Shown: positions 57,579-64,000 of the stretch, in pieces
Numbering within the stretch: position 1 is the first letter of the stretch
Layout of the letters: the number at the start of each line of letters is the position of its first letter
Source of the DNA: Lota lota
Lineage: Eukaryota; Chordata; Actinopteri; Gadiformes; Lotidae
Assembly (NCBI GenBank): GCA_026745465.1
Contig: JACYXH010000172.1
Location: forward strand, 1,294,501-1,358,500
Length of the DNA: 64,000 bases
Direction of reading: 5' to 3'
Notes under the pieces: model-generated
The model's input: the letters and a program-made list of their open reading frames with translations, nothing else
What the model was told of the DNA's origin: nothing
Databases searched by the model: none
Made by a program: the position numbers and the translations under genes

Positions 57579-60500
57579 AATGAGAAATGTAATTTATTTG
57601 TATGGTGCACCCCTGGAAGTGAACTGAAAAACAATAAAGTATTTGTGAATGGAAAGAATGTTGTGTTTAAATTATAATGACGTTAATGTTTCCTAAAAGG
57701 GGTTAAAGGGGAAGGTCACAGGTTTGACCTTCCAGGTGATTCAAGTGGTTAGGGCTGTCATAAAAATAAACCTTTTTTTTAAGATATTACAGAGAAAGTG
57801 TTTTCCTTCAAAATAAATACATGTCATAGTGTACAAATACAATGTAATTAACATTGCAACTAGCTAATAGCTTAAAATTACGCGACATATCTGTAGTCAT
57901 TTTTTATCAATAGTGATTTCAATAATGTTATCAATAAAATCACATCCTATAAATGATATATTCTACAAATAAAAAATGCCGGCCAGCCCGAACTGTTTAT
58001 AAGAGTCATACTAATATTTTACAGTTTGAATTTAGTATATGAAGCATGAAATTCTCCCCCCTATATTGGGAGGCTCTCAATCTTACACACTGCGATGTTT
58101 TACACATAAATAATACAATCATTTGTAATATAAAATGTGTTCAGCAGTAGATCTGCTTGGATAAATTATGATAACATGATGATATTGCATCACTTAGACT
58201 TAAAGTCATCAGACAAACCATAAACTTTGCTGTAAGGGCCATACTCCACCAGGGACACACGCAGGGACTGTGTTTGTGTGTATGTGTGTGTGTTCCCCAA
58301 GGCCAAGTTACCACGGCTCAAGGGTCACAGCCATGCCTGCCGTCATGGTCGCAAAGGATGGGGGGGGGGGCCCGTTTGACCACTTTTATATGATTGAGGG
58401 ATTTCAACTCTACAAAAATGATATGATTGGAGGCTCAAGCCAAACAGGAAGTAATGGAATTTAATTGTTATTAAATTAATAACAATCAATCTTGGGGCTC
58501 TAGCCCTATAAGAAAGGTTAACAAAGCATAATCAAATGCTATATTGAAATGCATTGGAAACCCAGGCTGTTACCATACATTCAGAGACAAGAGATATAAA
58601 CTTGGACCCTAACCCTAACTCTACCCCCCCTCCCCGACCCTGGGGTCTGAGAGGGCCAACGTTAGGTGTGGTGACTAACTTTGGCCTGACTCAGTCAGGC
58701 CCTGGAACAAGTTTGTCAAGTCCCAGGGCTGTAGGTCCTTCCTATCTCCAAAACAGCCTGTACACCACATTCCGATCAACTAGATCTCATGGGCCACACT
58801 TCTTAGAGGACACACTTTCTGCAAGCGCTAGAAATCCAAATATTGGATAGGTCATTTCCTGGACCCATGGGAACACGTTTATGAATTTTGGCATCTCTAG
58901 CCATCCCAAAGGGGGGAACAAGGGGCATGACCGACAACTGAAGAGTAAATGGGCTTAAAACAGAAGGAAGTTTCCAGTTCCCCATTTTCGGTAGGATGGA
59001 GGTGGAAATGCATGGCTTAAAGTGTGTAAACACAGCTGGCCTGTGAACAAGTTTTCAAGTTTGGGTTCAAAAGGTCAAAAGGAGCCTTCACCACGGCCCT
59101 TAATGAGATTATAAAAAGTTAATGTGCATTTCTTTCCTAACTTTATGGAATAGAGGTCTGATTCACAGATATGCATCTTGAATCGGTAAGTTGTAGGTCT
59201 GGGAAGAATTTAATCTCAAAATCGTACAAGCGAAATGCTGGGTGAGGCGCCACGAGATGGAGCATGTGCTGAGGCTATGTGAGTCACTTCCTGTAGAAGT
59301 ACGGCCTCCTAATTGAACATTCTAGTATACTTGAATGCCCTCTACCATATAAAAGACACCCACACCAGTGGGCCGTGGCAACAATTCCCCCTGTCCATAT
59401 GGGGGAGGGTGGGAGGGAGGGGTGCTTGTGGTCAGTAGGGGTACATCATACATACATAAGCAGCTTTCCATGATCAATGCACTCAACAACAGAAAAGGTC
59501 AATACACACTGAGGTTGAGGAATGCCCTCTCACACATGAGGGTAATGTGAGAAAGATAATGCATTGTGACAAATAAACGTGCCTTGTTAAATCAATGAGC
59601 TTGGCGTTTGGCTATCAGCTGTGTCACTTCTAAATCCGTCCGTGCTAACAAATCTCTCGTAGTGACGTAACTAGCCCTCAGACGAGAGGATTCCAAACAA
59701 AAATGTAGCTCATTGTTCAGAGAATAGCCTACCCCCATTATATTCCCTCAAAAGCGCAACGAGCAGTTCAAACCCATACAGTGATAAACATGTACCTAGA
59801 AACGTTGATATTGAACGTATTTTGGTTCCGAAACGTTGGATACAACGTATCTGTGGTTTGTAGAACGTTTTCTTCTGGCGACTGGGTTGCCATACAGGTA
59901 ATACTTGTACAGCATTCAGAAAATGCGACTGCACTCTTTCTCTTATGCAGCTACTGAAAACTTTCAAATTAGTTTTCGGTCTCAGATTGTTACCTCTTAC
60001 CGGTTTCCTTTTTGCCCAGGTGCACATATTGCAGTGACTTCCTGATTTGACAATATCTGTATTGTATGATTTATTCATTGCTTGAACATATGGTGGACTC
60101 TCCCCATGTGGTTGAGAGACTCAAACAATGGTTTGTACATTTCTCCTCATATCTGCTCTGCTATTACTTTATCTCTTACTTCTGTTCTGGTCATTATGAT
60201 AGAGTCTTTGCCTCAGGTTCAATTAAATAACTGTGACCTCTGTAAATCAGGTGTATCTGTGATTGTTCATTCATTTATTATTTTTTAAACACTACAATAC
60301 ACCACTCAACTGATTCGGGTTGCTTCTGAAGATATCATTGTGTATCTAAATAAACTGAGGTTAGCCAAAGTGAAATATATTTTGTGGTCTAAAACTCGTA
60401 CTTCATTAATAGTATTATTGTTGTAAATAATAATATCAGATATTGAAAAATATTAATATATTCATTGTTGTCCATTGGAAGTAGTGATTTAGTATGGGGG

Positions 60501-60592
60501 GTTGAACACTTTTGTGAGGCACTGTATGCATGTCCCATTCTCATTAGAGGCTGAGGCCCCCTAAAGGTCTGATCCTAGAATCGACCCTGTGC

Positions 60593-60912
60593 CACAACAC
60601 CTGATGAATCCCTTTATCAGTACATTCATCAGTACATCAGTCATTATTATCTCCTCATTAATGATGTTAAAAAGTGAGTAGAGAGAGAGATCTCATTTAA
60701 GTTACTTAAGCTTTCAACATAAACAATGAACCACAGAGAATACAGAACACATTTTTGTTTATTTATTTTCACAATGAACAAATACAATTAAAGTACATCT
60801 TAGATAGAACATAGAAATACAAGTGCAGGAGAGGGACAGAAACCCAGACGACTCCCTCCCCTCAAAGCGGCAGGTTGTTTCAAACAGGATGTGACCAGAC
60901 AACCAATCATTG
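60593..60912. repeat. Left flanking direct repeat of TAAR F
   Basis: Counterpart of 701-1021. Its partner would lie just outside the window. Confidence 0.7.
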
Positions 60913-61112
60913 CTCTCCTGATACATGTTTCTATAATTGAATTTCCCCAAAGTAACCCAGGCTCAGACAGATTATTGGAAAGCTCAAATGTCATTCAATG
61001 CCCAGTATTAAAGAACATACAATCGTTATGGTTACTAAACTGTATTTTACAATGTAGAATGTTTGTACTTTATTGAAAACATATATTCAATCATAAACTT
61101 TAATTAAATAAT

Positions 61113-61483
61113 TGTCACGTCGTCTACCGTCAAGCCGTCCATTTCCACCACCTAGCGGGTGCCGGCTGCCACTTCACCACGTGCGTTCTGTTTACACACC
61201 TGACGGCAATCCCCCAATCAACGCACCCTATTTCTCCCTTGGATTTTCCAACAGGCGGCGCTAGTTCGTCGTATACTCTACTCTCGTCCGTATCGTCGTC
61301 CCAGCTATTGAATACGTGTCCTTTCCCTGTTCCTGCCTGAGACCCGTTCTTCCCGTTTGCCCAACTGCCTGCTTAGCCTCGGCTTGCCTGTTCCTCGCTT
61401 CCCAGTTAATCTCCCTTGTACCTCTCCGTCTCCTCCTCCTCTGTGTCGTGCCTTTGGGTCCCCTTGCTCAGTTCAGCATAACA
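61113..61483. mobile_element. Solo LTR, unit F copy
   Basis: Same 371-bp LTR and same site as 1221-1591, with a few private substitutions. Confidence 0.85.
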
Positions 61484-61711
61484 ATACTATTCATTTCACA
61501 TTATATTAAAGCTTACATACAAATACAATTATACAAATTGTACAATTCATTAAACTTTACAAATATGCACATCTGCATTATTATAATTCTCATACCTTTA
61601 CATTCATGTCTTTTCTTTTCTTATTCGTAATATCTAATTGCTATCAATATTGCGTAAAGTTACATCATTCTGTTTTCTTGATTTACTGACTCATGATGTA
61701 CTTGATTACAA

Positions 61712-61769
61712 TGTGTTGTGTATTTTCAGCACAACACAACACAAAACACAACACAAAATACACAACACA
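61712..61769. repeat. 15-bp hairpin in probable 3' UTR, unit F
   Basis: Perfect arms 61712-61726 and 61755-61769; loop length as in unit C. Confidence 0.8.
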
Positions 61770-61932
61770 GGCCCAGTTGTGTATTTTCAGTTAAGAAGTT
61801 AATTGCTACACTGCATGGAGCTGGGGAATAATATACAAGCAATTCATGAATAAAGACTTTCTGATAAGAAAAACAAGTTTTCCTTTGTCCCTTAACCTCT
61901 GAAACACCTCAGATCCAATCTGTCAGTGCATC

Positions 61933-62919
61933 TTAGAATATGTTGGCCTGGCAGGAGTCTGACTGCAGTATCTGCAGGGTGACAATGAGTCTGATGGCCT
62001 TCCTGAACCAGGGGTAGAAGAAGGCGTACATTAGCGGGTTCAGGCAGGAGTTTAAGTACAGCAGCCAGGCCACCCAGAACCCAACCACTTCGTTGTCCTG
62101 CCCCGCAAATAACGGGTAATAGTATGGACAGAAGCACGCGAGGAAGACCACCACCACCACGCCCAGCGTCACCGCAGCCTTCAGCTCCGACCTCCTGGCC
62201 ACCGTCCCCGCCACCCGGGACGACCTCATCTGCCGTGTCTGGGACAGCGCGGCGGCGAACACACGGGCGTAAAGCACCACCACGACGGACACGGGCGCCA
62301 AGAAGGTGACCAGCAGGTCCACCACCACTACCACCACCCCTACCTCCACCACACAGTCCCCGTGGCACATGCTGTGCTTGCCAGGCTCTCGCAGGCTGTC
62401 CTGCACGATGCTGCAGTTGTAGAGGACTGCGCAGGCCCAGCACAGGCACACCGCCAGCTGCACCCGGCGCACCGTCACCTCGCTGGTGTAGCGTAGCGGC
62501 TGGCAGATGGCAACGTAGCGGTCCACTGATATCAGCAGGATGTTCCCCACCGATGTCGAGGTCAGCACAAAGGTCAGGGTGTAGGACGCGGTGCACGCCC
62601 TCTGACCCAGGAACCAGCAGGTTCTGATGAAGTGCTGGGCCGTCAGGGGCATCACCAACAGGCCGATGAGCAGGTCGGAGCAGGCCAGGGACAGCAGCAC
62701 CAGGTTGGTGGGCGTGTGCAGCTGGCGGAAGTGGGAGATGGAGACGATGACCAGCAGGTTGAGCAACACGGTGAGGAACGCCACGGAGGAAAGAGCGACG
62801 TACAGGAAGCTGGCCTGGGAGCGGGGACGCAGCGTCCGCCTGCAGGAGGTGTTGAAGAGCAGGGGGTAGCAGAGGTCCACCCCCACCCCAGCCACCGGGC
62901 TCCTCAGTAGGGGAGACAT
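61933..62919 (-). CDS. TAAR F, olfactory trace-amine-associated receptor
   Basis: Complete 328-residue receptor with Thr116 at 3.32, Asp201 at 5.42, sequon NTS at 23-25, DRY, CFCPYY in TM6 and the TM7 signature. It shares VAFLTV in TM1 and GQDNEVV in the third extracellular loop with A and C, but CFCPYY with D and E, so it is a mosaic. Private change: Ala instead of Gly before the TM7 Trp (WVAWLLY). The frame is open to an ATG at 63039. Confidence 0.93.
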   Translation of the reverse strand: MSPLLRSPVAGVGVDLCYPLLFNTSCRRTLRPRSQASFLYVALSSVAFLTVLLNLLVIVSISHFRQLHTPTNLVLLSLACSDLLIGLLVMPLTAQHFIRTCWFLGQRACTASYTLTFVLTSTSVGNILLISVDRYVAICQPLRYTSEVTVRRVQLAVCLCWACAVLYNCSIVQDSLREPGKHSMCHGDCVVEVGVVVVVVDLLVTFLAPVSVVVVLYARVFAAALSQTRQMRSSRVAGTVARRSELKAAVTLGVVVVVFLACFCPYYYPLFAGQDNEVVGFWVAWLLYLNSCLNPLMYAFFYPWFRKAIRLIVTLQILQSDSCQANIF

Positions 62920-63049
62920 GGGTGAGAGGATAGGGAGCAAGGAGGTAAGGGAGCCAACGTGCAGAGGATGTAGGGAGGAACGGAGGCCAGCTGAGACTAG
63001 GGGTGAAGCCCTGGCGGCGTCTGTGACAGAATCCCTCATTGATACTACG

Positions 63050-63056
63050 ATTTATA
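63050..63056 (-). promoter_or_regulatory. Candidate TATA box of TAAR F
   Basis: TATAAAT on the minus strand, 11 bp above the ATG at 63039; the base just upstream differs from the other units. Confidence 0.35.
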
Positions 63057-64000
63057 GCTCTACCTCCCTGTGATACTCATCAACCCCTCCCTACCCCTAA
63101 ACACACACTTACTAACCCCTCCTTTCTCCCTCTTCATCTCAGCGTTTTTTTCATCTTCATCTTTCTGCTCTCCTCTCTTCATCCTCTTCCTCTCTTCTAA
63201 CTTCTCTATGTGTCCAACCAGGGCAGAGGAGCATAGGAGCATGTGCCAATCGTTGGCCAGCGATGGCAGGGATGTGTGCCAACACTGAGGGATGGGTCAT
63301 TTGTCCATAATAATAGTTTTGATTGATTACACAATTGTACATATCTTAGTATCTCAGTAATAGTATATTATAATTGTGTTAAGTTCCTAGTGCTGTGTAC
63401 TGCAATTGTGAGGCCTGCCACTACTTATAGATTATTCACTATACTGATGTTAGTTTAGAACATCACAAAGAAATGAACGTGGCCTTACAACAAATGTTTC
63501 AACAAACTCCACAAGATTAACATATTCGGATCCTCTGTAAATCTCAACTTTGATGATTAAATAGAACATGGCTTAGCACTTTGTCAAAAACATTATTTCT
63601 GACAATTTTCAGAAATAATGAATAGGTGTATATCTCTATTACCATGTAGACCTATTTAATTCACATTTGGAAAGCCCATGTAAACAGCATATTCAGAATA
63701 GATATGTTCATTAGTATATGCACGAAGAAAGAGGTCAGAGGTGACAAATAGGTATTTTACTGAGTTGCTGCTTGCTTTCACAAGCAATGGCTGTTTTAGA
63801 AAATGCTTTCCCGGTTTTGGGACAAGATGGCTACCGCTAGCATAGCTATGTAGCTTCCAGGTGAAGCATCTCAAGCTGCTTGTCCAGTTAACACAACGCT
63901 CCTTAGTCCATCTGAACTGCCCTATAAGCTGGGACACATTCAGATACATTTACCTATTCAACCAAACTTTATTAATATGTTTGTTCCATTGCGATCCTTT

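Larger units (their letters stand above)
52488..59890. repeat. Tandem unit E of the TAAR array
   Basis: About 7.4 kb, no solo LTR, no chromovirus; empty site CTTAC at 58082-58086. Lacks the same upstream segment as unit B, with the same junction (near 55147). Intergenic stretches 52488-54103 and 55091-59890 show the usual hairpins and short repeats and no gene. Confidence 0.9.
59891..64000. repeat. Tandem unit F of the TAAR array (truncated by window)
   Basis: Carries the solo LTR and the 3' hairpin like A and C, but its left flank before the LTR follows the D/E sequence type (for example GAATTTCCCCAAAGTAACCC near 60940). The right direct repeat and chromovirus site lie beyond the window. 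63057-64000 is upstream flank with the pyrimidine-rich stretch and no gene. Confidence 0.9.

Noticed and set aside
1..64000. CRISPR arrays, tRNA, rRNA or bacterial operon features
   Set aside because: Vertebrate-type sequence; no tRNA A/B boxes, rRNA or spaced short repeats recognised.

Overview
This window is nuclear DNA of a ray-finned (teleost) fish. The evidence is six head-to-tail copies of an intronless trace-amine-associated receptor (TAAR) gene of the expanded fish olfactory type, and Ty3/Gypsy chromovirus retrotransposons of the kind common in fish genomes. GC-rich coding blocks sit in AT-rich, hairpin-rich flanks. I cannot name the species from sequence alone.

Layout. The window is a tandem array of about 8 kb units, each carrying one TAAR gene on the minus strand. 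I call them A (1-18441), B (18442-25941), C (25942-44381), D (44382-52487), E (52488-59890) and F (59891 to the window end, truncated). A, B, C, D and F have complete 328-codon receptors. E is a pseudogene with one nonsense codon just before transmembrane helix 3. A and C are each lengthened by the same 9.94 kb insertion: a composite chromovirus in the order LTR-internal-LTR-internal-LTR, inserted once into the same site with a CTTAC target duplication. Because A and C are almost identical across 17 kb including this insertion, the insertion predates a recent duplication of about 26 kb. A, C and F also carry a solo LTR of a related family 3' of the receptor gene.

Each unit has hidden structure. 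A diverged direct repeat of about 320 bp lies on both sides of every TAAR gene. The upstream flank carries conserved hairpins and a perfect DR1 nuclear-receptor half-site pair. The spacer carries a poly(G) tract whose length differs in every copy. Diagnostic differences between copies are distributed as a mosaic, which points to gene conversion or unequal exchange within the array.

Function. The receptors keep the TAAR signature in TM7, the DRY motif and paired N-terminal cysteines. They lack the classical amine-binding Asp3.32 (Gly or Thr instead) and keep Asp5.42, so they belong with the fish TAARs that recognise amines in the non-classical way. The retrotransposons are all broken, but still show a chromovirus plan: gag with a CCHC knuckle, a -1 frameshift signal with a predicted pseudoknot, protease, reverse transcriptase, RNase H, integrase and chromodomain, and a Tf1/Sushi-like self-primer.
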